From: Calliopum simillimum
Taxonomy: Eukaryota > Arthropoda > Insecta > Diptera > Lauxaniidae
Assembly: GCA_951812925.1 (NCBI GenBank)
Contig: OX638370.1
Coordinates: forward strand, 101,260,897-101,324,896
DNA: 64,000 bases
Direction of reading: 5' to 3'
Shown here: one piece after another, positions 45,551 to 56,689 of the stretch
How positions within the stretch are numbered: the stretch's first letter is position 1
Layout: each line of letters starts with the position of its first letter
The notes under the pieces: generated by a model
Databases searched by the model: none
The model's input: the letters and a program-made list of their open reading frames with translations, nothing else
What the model was told of the DNA's origin: nothing
Program-made: the position numbers and the translations under genes

Positions 45551-45699
45551 TATGCATGTTATTAAATACACAAACAACTAAATATTTGTGAAATTAAGGT
45601 TTTCAATTGAATGCTTACACAATGTACTATCATTGCTAAGTTTTTATTTGTAATAGACGGATTAAGCGCAGAATTTCGCACAAAAATCAAAAATATTAA

Positions 45700-45764
45700 G
45701 TGAGTAAACATTTCTTTATGAATTTGCTAACTGGATTAACTTTCGAAATTATTCTGGATTTTAG
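45700..45764 (+). other. Predicted 65-bp intron in the Toll 5' UTR
   Basis: Donor AA|GTGAGT at 45700, a branch-like GCTAAC near 45727, and acceptor GGATTTTAG ending at 45764. The size is typical of fly short introns. It separates an untranslated exon from the coding exon. Not confirmed by transcript data. Confidence 0.55.
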
Positions 45765-45845
45765 TTGTTTAAAACATACATCACACCTGATCGCCAAATA
45801 TACAAGAAAACTGCTATAAAACTATTCAGACAACAGCGTATCATA

Positions 45846-48800
45846 ATGCCCACTATGCTTTACAGAACTCTTCTCTGTGGATTCCTGCTGTTTGCATTTG
45901 CTACAACAGCCATTGCAACATTTGGCGCCGAGGACTGCAAGGAAGTTATGACAAATAATGCACAATGTGAGTGTAGTTCATATATACGTATAACAGAGGA
46001 ATCATTACCTGGTCATTTAATTAAATGCCCTGCAAAAGTTAAAGTGCCACAAATAAAAGTCTTAATATTGAAAGGCCCCTATTTTGTGAATGTAAGAATT
46101 GCATACAATGACACCAACAGCAACGCAACATACAAACTGCTACCAGCACTAGCTATCGGCACAGTGGATAGATTGCACTTAGCAGAATACCCTTTCGCTA
46201 ATGGTGCCATCGCACATTTATTCCAACATTTGGGCATAACAAAATTGGAGCATCTTAATATCACTTATACAGATCAACATTGGAAATTCAACATTACTCG
46301 AGAGGATCTAAGTGGCCTCAACGATTTAAAAACACTTTCACTTGTTGGCATGGATTTGTCAAATGTGCCAGAGAATATATTTGTGGATTTGCCAAATCTA
46401 ACACTGTTCTCTTTGGAATTACGAAACATAAAAATTGCTATAAACACTTTTGTAGCTTTGGAAAAGCTTAAATACCTTAATTTGAATTGCGAAAACTTGC
46501 AGCAGTTACCCGCGGGCATTTTTCGTAATCAGCGCAAGTTGGAAATTCTTAAAATCAATAAAAATCAGCTGCGTAACATTAGCAGAGATTTATTCTTGGG
46601 AGCGAGTTCAATAAGAGCGCTTGACCTCAGCAACAATCAGATTGAAAGTTTACAACCCGATTTCTTTGCACTGCTAACAAATTTAGATGAAATCGATCTG
46701 CGGTACAATAAACTGCAGGAAGTGCCAACGCAGCTTTTTGGCGACAACAAAAAACTTACAAAAGTGAACATTAGTCATAATTTACTTAAGGCGCTACCAT
46801 CGGCATTATTTGCTAATTTAAAAAATTTACATTTGGTCGATATTACATGTGACACGAACACATTTGTGGATGATACATATGAGCATCATATTAGCGGCGG
46901 CAGCGGCGGGCTTGTTGAAAGAACGTTACGCATAAATTGTGGCTTGAGCGATATTCCTGGCGATTTATTAGCCAACTCGACCAGATTTACACGAATTTTG
47001 TTGGGCAACAATCAACTTGTTATGTTGAATGCCACTTTATTTGCAAATCAAATGGATTTGCATCATCTAGATTTGAGTCACAATAGATTACAAACACTTT
47101 CAGATAAACTCTTCCGTGAAACACTTTTTTTGGTCGAGCTACATTTGTCATACAATCAGTTGACCGAGATATCACGTCAAATATTTTCGGGACTTTTTCA
47201 CCTTGAAACACTTGATTTGGACAACAATCGTCTTGTGACAATCAGCCACTATGCGTTTGTCAACACCAGAAGTTTAAGTTGGATTAATATGGAAAACAAT
47301 CAAATTAATTTAAGTGATTCCATCAACAACCTCATTAATGAACTGGAATCGCCATTCCGTTACCTCGCAAAACTTCAAACGCTCAATCTGCGCAACAACA
47401 CATTGGCTTATATTTTCAACGACTGGAGGCATAAATTGCTTAAGCTTGAAAAACTCGAACTCAGCTATAACTTCATCACGGCGGTGAGCTACAATGACTT
47501 AATATATCACTCAAACAGCGAAGTCAGCATAAACTTAAGCCACAATCATATAAGTAAAATCAACTTCCAGAATATTACGTTGCAGCTCGATACTCCCAAC
47601 ACAACAATAAACGTGCAGCTTAATAACAATCCCTTAGATTGTGATTGCAAACTTCTGCCGTTTGTCGAATATATACGCTCCAAAATACCGCATACTAAGT
47701 TGAAACTTACAGTCGCTGATTTGGTTTGTGACGAACCTGAAAATATGCATGATTTGAATGTGCTACACGTTGAGCCGCAAGCGCTACTTTGTCCCGTTGA
47801 CTTTAAGAATTTTGAGCCACCACATTGCCCTCATGACTGTGAATGCTGGGAACGTACCTATGACTCAATGCTACTAGTTAATTGTAGCAGCAAAAATTTG
47901 ACCCAAGTGCCAGCACTTCCACGTGCACAACCATTAGCACTCAAAAGCATTGAGTTGCATATTGAAAATAACGCGTTATCCAGACTACCCAAAATTTCTA
48001 TCACCAACACTGGTTATGCAGATGTTACGGCAATTTATGCCGCTGGAAATAAACTCTTCCAAATTGTTCCAAACAATCTGCCCCGTAATCTGACATACCT
48101 TGACTTGTCCCGTAATAAATTTGAGAGACTCAATCTGGAAGTGCTAAAATTTCTAAATCAAAGTACTTCACTCAAGAAAATCGCGCTCTCCGCTAACCCT
48201 TGGAATTGTGAGTGTGAAAGCAAGCCCCTGATGGCGTACGTGACGAATAGTAACAATGGTAATACAACAATTATCGATATTAGCAACATAAATTGTGCTA
48301 CGCCAACAAATCGCAAGATGACAGAGTATCTTATCAATAATGACATATGCCAGGAAGAGCAATTTCTGATCATTGCTTTGGCCGTTGGCATTTTCATTGT
48401 CTGTTTTTCAATATTGCTCATTACTACTTTGTATTACAAGCACCAGACCAAAGTTAAAATCTGGATGTACAAGTACCGCCTCTGTTCGTGCTTGGTCAAT
48501 GAAGTAGAATTGGATAAACATAAGATATATGATGCTTTCATATCTTATTCACACAAAGATGAGCAATTCATTGCAGAACATCTGGTGCCACAGCTGGAAG
48601 AGGGTCCCATACGCTTCAAGTTATGTGTTCATGTACGTGACTTTATTGTAGGTGCATGTATACCGGATCAAATCGTATGTGCTATTGATGACTCGAGGCG
48701 CACCATTGTAGTGTTGTCAGAAAATTTCATTAATTCAGTGTGGGCACGCATGGAATTCCGTTTGGCACATCAGGCTGCTCTGAATGAAGGACGCGCGCGT

Positions 48801-49052
48801 GTTATTGTCATTGTTTATGGAAAAATTGGTGATATAGACGCGCTGGATCAGGATTTGCAGGCCTATTTGAAAATGACAACTTATGTGGAATGGGGTGATC
48901 CATGGTTTTGGGATAAATTGCGTTATGCTATGCCGCATCCAACATCAAAATTGAATAATTTAGTACAAAAGCCACTAGGACGCAATGAGGAGGACGGTGT
49001 GAAATTTAACAAAATACCGTTGGTGCAAAGTTCAAGAGAATGTGATGTATAG
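45846..49052 (+). CDS. Toll-family receptor (LRR ectodomain, TM, TIR)
   Basis: A type I membrane receptor of 1068 residues in one coding exon. By homology it binds a Spaetzle-like ligand and signals through MyD88/Tube/Pelle to NF-kB (immunity or patterning). Signal peptide about 1-25. First LRR block about 70-590, closed by a Cys cap (NNPLDCDC). A second N-cap (CPHDCECWERTYD, about 660) and short LRR block end at NPWNCECES (about 784). The TM is about 839-862 and the TIR about 891-1033: box 1 YDAFISYSHKD, box 2 RDFIVGACIP, box 3 FWDKL. Two LRR blocks with a central cap pair, and near-identical TIR motifs, place it in the Toll-1/Tehao clade. The tail after the TIR is only about 35 residues, much shorter than in Drosophila Toll, so it may be a paralog. 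The ATG at 45846 follows an in-frame stop in the leader exon; a second ATG three codons on is also possible. Confidence 0.95.
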   Translation: MPTMLYRTLLCGFLLFAFATTAIATFGAEDCKEVMTNNAQCECSSYIRITEESLPGHLIKCPAKVKVPQIKVLILKGPYFVNVRIAYNDTNSNATYKLLPALAIGTVDRLHLAEYPFANGAIAHLFQHLGITKLEHLNITYTDQHWKFNITREDLSGLNDLKTLSLVGMDLSNVPENIFVDLPNLTLFSLELRNIKIAINTFVALEKLKYLNLNCENLQQLPAGIFRNQRKLEILKINKNQLRNISRDLFLGASSIRALDLSNNQIESLQPDFFALLTNLDEIDLRYNKLQEVPTQLFGDNKKLTKVNISHNLLKALPSALFANLKNLHLVDITCDTNTFVDDTYEHHISGGSGGLVERTLRINCGLSDIPGDLLANSTRFTRILLGNNQLVMLNATLFANQMDLHHLDLSHNRLQTLSDKLFRETLFLVELHLSYNQLTEISRQIFSGLFHLETLDLDNNRLVTISHYAFVNTRSLSWINMENNQINLSDSINNLINELESPFRYLAKLQTLNLRNNTLAYIFNDWRHKLLKLEKLELSYNFITAVSYNDLIYHSNSEVSINLSHNHISKINFQNITLQLDTPNTTINVQLNNNPLDCDCKLLPFVEYIRSKIPHTKLKLTVADLVCDEPENMHDLNVLHVEPQALLCPVDFKNFEPPHCPHDCECWERTYDSMLLVNCSSKNLTQVPALPRAQPLALKSIELHIENNALSRLPKISITNTGYADVTAIYAAGNKLFQIVPNNLPRNLTYLDLSRNKFERLNLEVLKFLNQSTSLKKIALSANPWNCECESKPLMAYVTNSNNGNTTIIDISNINCATPTNRKMTEYLINNDICQEEQFLIIALAVGIFIVCFSILLITTLYYKHQTKVKIWMYKYRLCSCLVNEVELDKHKIYDAFISYSHKDEQFIAEHLVPQLEEGPIRFKLCVHVRDFIVGACIPDQIVCAIDDSRRTIVVLSENFINSVWARMEFRLAHQAALNEGRARVIVIVYGKIGDIDALDQDLQAYLKMTTYVEWGDPWFWDKLRYAMPHPTSKLNNLVQKPLGRNEEDGVKFNKIPLVQSSRECDV

Positions 49053-49248
49053 GATACGAAGAGAGATGAAATTAGTGCCACTTACTTATTTGTTTTAAAA
49101 GTGAATTGAGCTAAATATAGCAGAAAGCTAGTGAGAGTCAAAAGAAAAGGTACTTGTTGTCATTTGTAAAATAGTTTGTTAAAAATATAGATCTCAATGT
49201 AAATTTTTTTTTAGAGCAGCAATCACTACATTACCAAAAGTTGCAATG

Positions 49249-49254
49249 AATAAA
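49249..49254 (+). terminator. Poly(A) signal of the Toll gene
   Basis: AATAAA 197 bp after the stop codon is the first canonical hexamer downstream. Confidence 0.5.
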
Positions 49255-50008
49255 GAGATCATCATTGGCATGAGATTATCTTGGAAAGATAATGTTGCGA
49301 GCAAAACATATCAAAAATTGCGGTCATCACAGTAAATGAAAGTTGATTTCAAATTTCGATTTCGTAAACGATGGCATTGTTAAAACAAGGTCCGAAGTAT
49401 GGACTCGTATATATCAAAATGCACATGCACACTAAAAAATGTTAGTTTACTTTTCTTAGTTTTGATTCCCTTAAGTATTGATTTTAAAACTTTTTTGGTA
49501 TTTAATTCCGATTTTTTCAAAAAAATTTGAAATTTATTCCAAAAATAGTATGAAATTTATACCAAAATAGTTTAAAATTAATACTTTTCTTGGCATTGTT
49601 CTGCATAAATACTTTTTGGTTTTAAAATTAAACTAAAACTTTTACTGTGTGTATAATCTGAGTGCAATGAATAACGCCGTGTAACTCGAACTCATTATTG
49701 GGTGCAGAAGGTAAATTTCTCTGATGGATACAAGAACAAACACTGGAGACAGGCAAATACAAACTACAAACGAAGTATATGGTTTGAGCAAAATACCGAA
49801 ACTGAAAATCAATATGCTAGGAGTAAAGATGCATAAATGATAGTAAGAATATTTTAAGCACCAAAAAACAAACATTATTAGAATAGATACAAAGAATTTT
49901 AATATGAAACTTAGCTAACAGGCTTGCTCCGTAATCTATGTGTTTTCAATTACTTTTCATTTAAGAGGCTTTTATGAAAATGGAGAGTCGCATGATAAAA
50001 AATCTTTT
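49255..50008. other. Intergenic DNA
   Basis: A/T-rich. 49490-49640 carries repeated AAATTTATWCCAAAAATAGT-like runs, similar to 25150-25420. No gene. Confidence 0.4.
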
Positions 50009-50205
50009 GTGGAGTATTACTGGTTCTACAAATAATATACTTATATTAGATTTGTATTTACGAAAAAGTACCCGTTTAGGAAATATTCGATAAAATCGAA
50101 TTTTTCGACTATTTGCAGATTTTTAAGAATATTTCCTAAACGTTTACTTCTTCGTTAATACAAATCAATATTATTTGTAGACTCTAATTTTCCACAAAAG
50201 AGATT
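50009..50205. repeat. Short fold-back (about 200 bp)
   Basis: The left CTTTTGTGGA ... TCTACAAATAATAT and CGTTTAGGAAATATTC blocks are mirrored by GAATATTTCCTAAACG, ATATTATTTGTAGA and TCCACAAAAG on the right. This can form a hairpin with arms of about 85 bp. Confidence 0.7.
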
Positions 50206-50783
50206 CTAATACTTTTTATTGTTCGGCTCACCGTTTTCATCAAAAAGTCTTCTAAATGGAAAGTAATTGAAATCACATACTTATATATTTATATTTATAA
50301 TATAAAATTGTTTTCAAATAAAAGTAAAACAACTACAAAATAATTTAATATTTTCGTTTAAATGATATAATACACGATATAAGCGAAACCAACAAAAAAA
50401 AAAACAGGTGGCAACCATGAACATTTTTGCACAATTTCAGAAAAGTTTATCTGAGCAGTTCTGAAACAAAAAAATTTCAATTTAGTCAAAAAAAGTAAGA
50501 ATTATATAAGATTTTCAAAAATTACCAGGTGGCAACCCTGAAAATTTATGTTGGATTTTTAGAAAGTTTATTTAAGTGTTTTAAGACTAACTTTAGGTTT
50601 TATTAAATAAATAGTTTAAGCAAACCTAAGAATGATGAAATATTGTAAAATCGACGGAGAATGATGAAACGGAGAATGACGAAATATTGCAAAAAAAAAG
50701 TAATATCACAATGAAAAACGCAATTTTTCTAAAAAAAAAAAGTTGAAATTAGTGGACAGCCCCTCTAATTGTTTATTGTTTTA
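50206..50783. other. AT-rich DNA with CGGAGAATGACG motifs
   Basis: CGGAGAATGA occurs at about 50657 and 50680 here and again at about 52834 and 53171, beyond the pogo-like element. This suggests that the pogo-like element sits inside an older repeat. AGGTGGCAACC occurs twice (50406, 50526). No gene. Confidence 0.4.
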
Positions 50784-51072
50784 GGGGAATGTCGTCAGGG
50801 TTAGGCCACTTTTTAACTTTCCTCTGTATCTTTTTTATATATTTGAATATTACCAAATTATTTGTCTTATTTAGAAGTTCGGACCCTTATCTGTAACATA
50901 CTTTTAGGGTAACTCGCTGCGATTTCGGAAAAATAAGTTATTGACGAAACTAAAAAAAAAAAATTTTCTCAGGGTTGGGCCATTGTAGTCAGGGTTGAGT
51001 CACCACCAAATATTGATGAAATTTGTACTTAAATAGTGTGTAATGAATATTTTATAGTTTTTCATTCGATTA

Positions 51073-51734
51073 CACAGTGCAACATTTTTCAAGTCATTGA
51101 AGGTGAACTAAAATCCGTTATAAGACGTTGAAAGTACTCGCCGAAACAAGTAATTCTGCCAGAGCGTTTTGCAAAGTTGACTCATATAAGGATTTTATGG
51201 TCATTTTTGCGATTTTAAGGCACAAGATGAATTTTTTCGGTTAAGTTTGTTCGGCATTTTTTTCTTCTATACAATAGCTACAACATTGTTGAAGTCATCA
51301 AAACAATATCTCGGCTCGTTACCGAGATATAGCCATATGAAAAAATCGAAAAATCGCTCAAAATTCTCAAAATCGCTCAAAGTTGCAATTTTCAGCATTA
51401 TAATTACATATAATTATCCTGCTGAAAATTGCAACTTTTTGCCTCAAATTGGATTTTGAGCGATTTTTCGATTTTTTCATATGGCTATATCTCGGTAACG
51501 AGCTGAGATATTGTTTTGATGACTTCAGCAATGTTGTAGCTATTGTATAGAAGAAAAAAATGCCGAACAAACTTAACCGAAAAAAACTCATTTAGTGCCT
51601 TAAAATCGCAAAAAAGACGATAAAATTCTTATATGAGTCAACTTTGCAAAACGCTCTGGCAGAATTACTTGTTTCGGCGAGTACTTCGACGCCTTATAAC
51701 AGATTTTAGTTCACTTTTCATGTGTCGCACTGTG
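51073..51734. repeat. Giant hairpin, 662 bp, arms about 310 bp
   Basis: The arms are inverted copies at roughly 95% by eye. Ends are CACAGTGC and GCACTGTG, with the centre near 51405 (CATTATAATTACATATAATT loop region). Both arms carry CGAAACAAGTAATTCTGCCA or its complement and ATCTCGGTAACGAG-type sequence. It is either a fold-back inserted in the pogo-like element or an inverted duplication of part of it. The CACAGTG ends resemble Transib-type termini, but no clear target duplication is visible. Confidence 0.8.
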
Positions 51735-51854
51735 TTATACAAACTTTCGATGAGAAATCTCCATAATAAGTAACATTAATCTGAATCACAATTTGGGCAT
51801 ACATAGTAACTTTTTGTGAGATTAACGCACTTCAAGTGCACGTCTCGCTCTCAA

Positions 51855-52304
51855 TCAATGCATGCGATTGAATTGCTTCGATTCAGTTTCGCAGGCATCG
51901 GTTTTAAGCATATAATGCAGAAGTCTTGATCCACATCTTCGTCGGAGCAGTTTAGCAGTTGTTGTTTTTGCGTTCGATTTTTTCGCGCCTGACTTCGGGC
52001 GTTTTTGAGGCGTTTTCGAAGCATCGCGCATCTGTTGCTGTTTACGTAACTCTTCGCGGTTCTCTGGGGAGGTTAATACCGTGCTTTTCATCGGGCGGCG
52101 CCCCCGATTGGATTACTCTGTTGGCGCGGCCACTTGCTGAGGCCCAACCAATGACAAAAACGTAGAAAGGGTGGACTCATGAGGCAAAGAAGCCGAAGGC
52201 CCAGAAGAAGTCGATAGTTCCTCGTACATTCCACTCGCTACTTTCTTGTGCATGCAGATAGAACTCGCTACTTTTCCGTTCGTGTCAACTCTGGGGGTGT
52301 CCAA
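51855..52304 (-). pseudogene. Transposase C-terminus remnant (pogo-like, tentative)
   Basis: Two minus-strand ORFs (52304-52113 and 52091-51855) share one frame, split by an in-frame TAA at about 52113-52115. The translation has STSSGPSASLPHES, VLTSPENREELRKQQQ and SKTPQKRPKSGAKKS. It is a Ser-rich then basic tail of the type seen at the C-terminus of pogo/jerky transposases. The DDE core is missing. Local GC content is clearly higher than in the flanks, as expected for former coding sequence. Confidence 0.4.
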
Positions 52305-52781
52305 AACGGTAATGTTAATGTTCTTTGTTTCGAAAAACCGATTGAGTAATGTTATTTTACTGATTCGAACTAAAAATTGATGTGGCCCAACCCTGACTAC
52401 ACGAGTGGCCCAACCCTGACGACAAGCGTGTTTTTCGATCGCTCAATACTGCATGCGAACAGGTTAAGGAATCGAGTTTTCCCTTTGGGAACTTGTTAAT
52501 GGTTCACCCCTTAATATATATACTAACTTTTGTCGTGGCATTGTTCTTTTCCAAGTTTTGAGTCGTTTTTCAATGCTATCACAAAATTTTTTAAACTATC
52601 GAAAACAACACGAAGGCCCAAAAATTTGTACTGACCATCCCGGTGACAAGCAATGCTTAAAAAAGATTTCTGGCATCAAGAACAATAATTCGATGCTATA
52701 ACACAGATGGCGGCATGTGTCATATACTAGAAATAGCAGTGGGCCAACCCTGACAGCGGCCCATCCCTGACGACACTCCCC

Positions 52782-55494
52782 TACTTATTAAAAAATAAAA
52801 TAATATGTTTAGTAATATAAAAAAATTGCGCGGAGAATGACGCACACTTGCGTTCTATAAAGAATTTTTAATATTTAAAAAAAAAACACACAAATACTAA
52901 AAAACCAAAATTGACTGAGCTGAAAATTCACTGGATCTCAATATTTAAAAAATTTACAGTTAGAACAAGAAAAACTGAGCAGAGATAGTCTAAATTGAGG
53001 GACAAACTTCTATGGTTGTCAATTCTATATAAAAAAAAATTTTGAAGAGTTAACACAGAAAAACAGTGAAAAAAATGTGTAAACAGACAATGTCGTCTAA
53101 GTTTTTTTAGAAAATGACGTAATATGCAAAACCAGCCAACTAAGTCTACTAAAAAGCGGTTACAGACTTGACGGAGAATGACTTTAACACTTTATGTTAT
53201 AATTTCACAATAAAATATTAAAAATAATTTTTTTTTTCCAAGCTATTCGTATGGGAGCTCTAGTTAAGTATCTGTATTAAACATTTAAAATATTAAATTT
53301 TTTTTTCAGCCCCGTAACATTAAGTGGTACATTTTTTAGAGACTCATCCATATATCTTCAAAAATAGTGTTTTGAATTTTTATGCTAGAATATCTCAAAA
53401 AAGACTACATTGAAAATGATTATTTTTGTTTCGGTGTGTTGTTTTTTTTTTTTTTTTAGTTGAACCGTTTTTTGAACTTTTTAAAAAATGGATCAAAAGG
53501 ATAAGATTTCAAAGCTTGGTGCCTTTTATCTTCGCATTATAAGAAAGCAACCTATCAATGCAGATTTTCGTCGGATAAGATTTTGCTTCCTGCCTACCTT
53601 GAACTCTGACATATTGAAACATAAGTTAAGCTCTTGTCACCATTTTAGTTAACTAATTGGTTAAGTAATAATGGTTATGAATCCGGTGAGTGCTGCAAAC
53701 TAGTTAAACCATCAGCAACATGAACCTCTCCAAGAATATGTGTCATCTACAGAAATGTCGAATATAACAAAAGGAGCATTTATGTCTGAATAATCTAACA
53801 GGGATAGCATATATTTCATATATAGTAAATAAACGCAGACTATAAATTCTGTGTATGGAATTTTAAAAGCTCTTCATACAAAAATGGTAACAAACGTCAG
53901 CCAAACTAACAATTAATAGAATGACTAAAAATGAAATTATTATACCCCCCGTCACCTCAACCATGCAACTATTTGCTGCAACCATAACACATCATTGTAG
54001 TTATTTGTATGATAAATCTGCACATTTTCCCATGTGTGCAATTTTTTGAAAAAAACAATTAAAATGACAAATTGCTATGCGGCGGCACTTTTCAATTAAA
54101 TGAACGCGCTATGGGCGTGTCAAATTAAAATGATTTGATTTTGCTCGTAATGTTGGGGCAATTTTGACAGAATGAGATTTATCGGTAGAAAATTTTTTTT
54201 TTTATAAATTGTTGTTTTTGTTTTGATTGGTTGTAAAATTCGTTTAACATGATGTCGCTTATAATTATCAAATGTTAAGTGTATGTACAAACTTCTATGG
54301 CATACTGACTGTACATGAAACACAATTATCGAGGGAACACTGCACTATGCTATGCTGCACTCTGTTAGTGGAAGCACAAGAATACAAGATAAAAATAGTA
54401 ATATTACGATAGTATTTTTATGTACGCATAAATACGTAAAAATAATACCAAAAATAGTAGTAAAAGTTGCATAGCAAAGTACTAAAAAGTAAGTCCCTAC
54501 AAAAAAACAATGCAATGAATGCAAACAAACAAGAAAATAAAAAATTTAATGGAAATACTTTGCCAAAAGTACGCAAAACATTGTAAATCCAATTAGATTT
54601 TATTATGACAGGACCATCAAAGTTTCATAAATCGATAGAAGCAAAAATGCGGAGCAAAGGACTGTAAAAAAATATGTATTTTTTATGATTTTTATCTTTA
54701 AAATAATAGTGTCAATAATTTCATATTAAATTAAATAAAATTCTACCTGTTTAATAAAAAGCTCTGGTGCGTTTTTTGCCTTTAATAACCACACTCTTGT
54801 TAATGTAATAATTACCTGTAATGAAATGTAAACAGAGAAAGAAAAAAAAGACAATTTAATAAAAGAATGTTAAATTAATTAAAAATTACACCAAAAAAAA
54901 GCAACATTATAAATATTTTGCAAACATTATAAATAAATTAAATGAATTTTATAACAGGGGGAAACTCTATACATAGTACATACAGATGTGCAATTTTTTG
55001 AAAATTTTAATTATGCACAGTTCACCCCTCTCAACACACTATGAGGCATGTTACATGTTTCCATTATATGCGCCCAATAACCACTACCTCCTCTACTACC
55101 TACCTACCTACTTAATTAAAATTCATTTAATGCTCTTTTCAAAAAAATGTCAATTGGTAGTAAAATTTATTGTTTTTTCCATCCATAGCCTCTGTCTCTA
55201 TTCATTGTTGTTATGTTCGGCTTTGTTGCTCCCAATTGACATTTTGCGCAAAAGCGCATTAAATATCGACATTTTAAGTACAAACTCCCTTGTATGTATG
55301 CAAATATCTGTAGCACATTTATTCCGCAAAGTTTTTTTGGTTTTTTTTTTTTTTTTCTTGCACATTTTTGTAATTAGCAGTAAATTATACACAGAATGAA
55401 ATATGTATTTACATACATATATGCATTTCCACAATAAGGTAAATCCTGAACCAAAAAATTTAAATCATCATATCTCTGAAACTAAGCATTTAGC
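52782..55494. other. Intergenic DNA
   Basis: No gene. It includes two CGGAGAATGA motifs, poly-T runs (53440-53458), ATAGTA-rich sequence (54390-54460) and a (CTAC)n microsatellite at 55094-55111. The ORF at 54986-55399 lacks a recognisable domain. Confidence 0.4.
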
Positions 55495-56215
55495 TTACAT
55501 GGATGAGATTTGGTACATATGTAAAAAGCACCAAGGCAAATAATGTGTACTGGAAAATATGGGGTATCACGCCCCCACAAAAACCACTTCATCATATCTC
55601 TGAAAATATTTAACGCACATGAATGAGATTTGATTCACTGGGAAAATGGGCGATGTCATGCCCCTAAAAAACATTTATAATTTATGGCATTTAGTACACA
55701 TCTAAAATGGATAGAGAAAAATGACATCCTCTGGAAAAATTGCTAATACCACGTCAATCAACGTGAATCAACATTCACTGGGAAATCCTGGTTTTCTGAA
55801 AAATTTTCAATTTAAAATTTGTATGGTAGAAAAAAATGTCACGTTCGTATTGTCACGTATCGATTCAGATTATGATCAAAACAAAGAAAAGTACAGAAGA
55901 TATTTGAATCAAACAAAATACATTTAAAAATAACATTATTGCATACGATTCTAAAATTAGTCGCACTAAAAGTTCTGACTTGTTTCGCTGAATTCTGAAT
56001 TTTTGTGAATAGGCACGAAAACTACTTTTATTTTTGTCACGTTCGTTCTGCGTCTTTTTTTACGAGTATCTTAGAACCAGCACTTTGCCTGCTATTCAAG
56101 TTGGCACTAATAATAGTGCTACCCAAGAGCTATAATGCAAAGTAAAAACTTAAATAAAAATATGTTGTACTTCCACTTTTTTTGCACTTTAAATGTATAC
56201 GACGGTCATGTTCGT
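55495..56215 (+). repeat. Dispersed repeat, related to 26800-27330
   Basis: It shares ATGAGATTTGGTACATA, ATTCTAAAATTAGTC, TGTCACGTTCGT and CGACGGTCATGTTCG in the same order. It also has GGGGTATCACGCCCCC-like blocks reminiscent of the DINE-like tandem units. Confidence 0.55.
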
Positions 56216-56689
56216 CACTTGGGAAATATCCATATGTCATTTTGTCTATTTCAATCTAGTCAAAAAGGAAGCATGAACAGAAACAATGAGAAAAGTTAAG
56301 CGCGTGCATTTTACACTTCAAATAGAACTGTGTGAATTTTCATACAAACTGTGAAAGAATAATACCAAGTCCTTCGGCATGCTTGCCGATGGCCCAGTCC
56401 CCAGTGCAAACTGCAACGATTCTTGCGGCTTAGAGCTTAAACTTTGACCTCTCTAGCTCTTTGAGTTTTCAAGAAATAACATTTTTAAGTTTGTCTTTTT
56501 TCTCCGGTCAGATTGTAGCTTTTCTAGTTTGCGGGATATATTGCTTTGCAGCTTGTGTACTTTGACCTCTCTAGCTTTTCTATTTCACGTTTTATAGCGA
56601 TGAGAGCGTGTCATATTTGTTTTTGCGTTCATGGTGGCCGTGTTCTATATCAGTCTTTTAGTCAAATTGTAGGTTCATTTCGTGTCATT
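56216..56689. other. Intergenic DNA
   Basis: TTTGACCTCTCTAGCT occurs twice (about 56445 and 56560), suggesting a short duplicated unit. No gene. Confidence 0.4.

Larger units (their letters stand above)
50784..52781 (-). mobile_element. pogo/Tigger-like DNA transposon, defective, 2.0 kb
   Basis: TIR GGGGAATGTCGTCAGGG on the left and (reverse complement) GGGGAGTGTCGTCAGGG on the right, each bounded by TA. Subterminal copies of TCAGGGTTGGGCCA occur near both ends, in opposite orientations. It contains a transposase-like remnant on the minus strand and a 662-bp hairpin. TA duplication and the remnant point to the pogo branch of Tc1/mariner. Confidence 0.72.

Noticed and set aside
45765..45845. 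Toll start at the upstream TTG
   Set aside because: The ATG at 45846 is followed directly by a proper signal peptide. The upstream codons lie at the predicted splice acceptor and would be leader.
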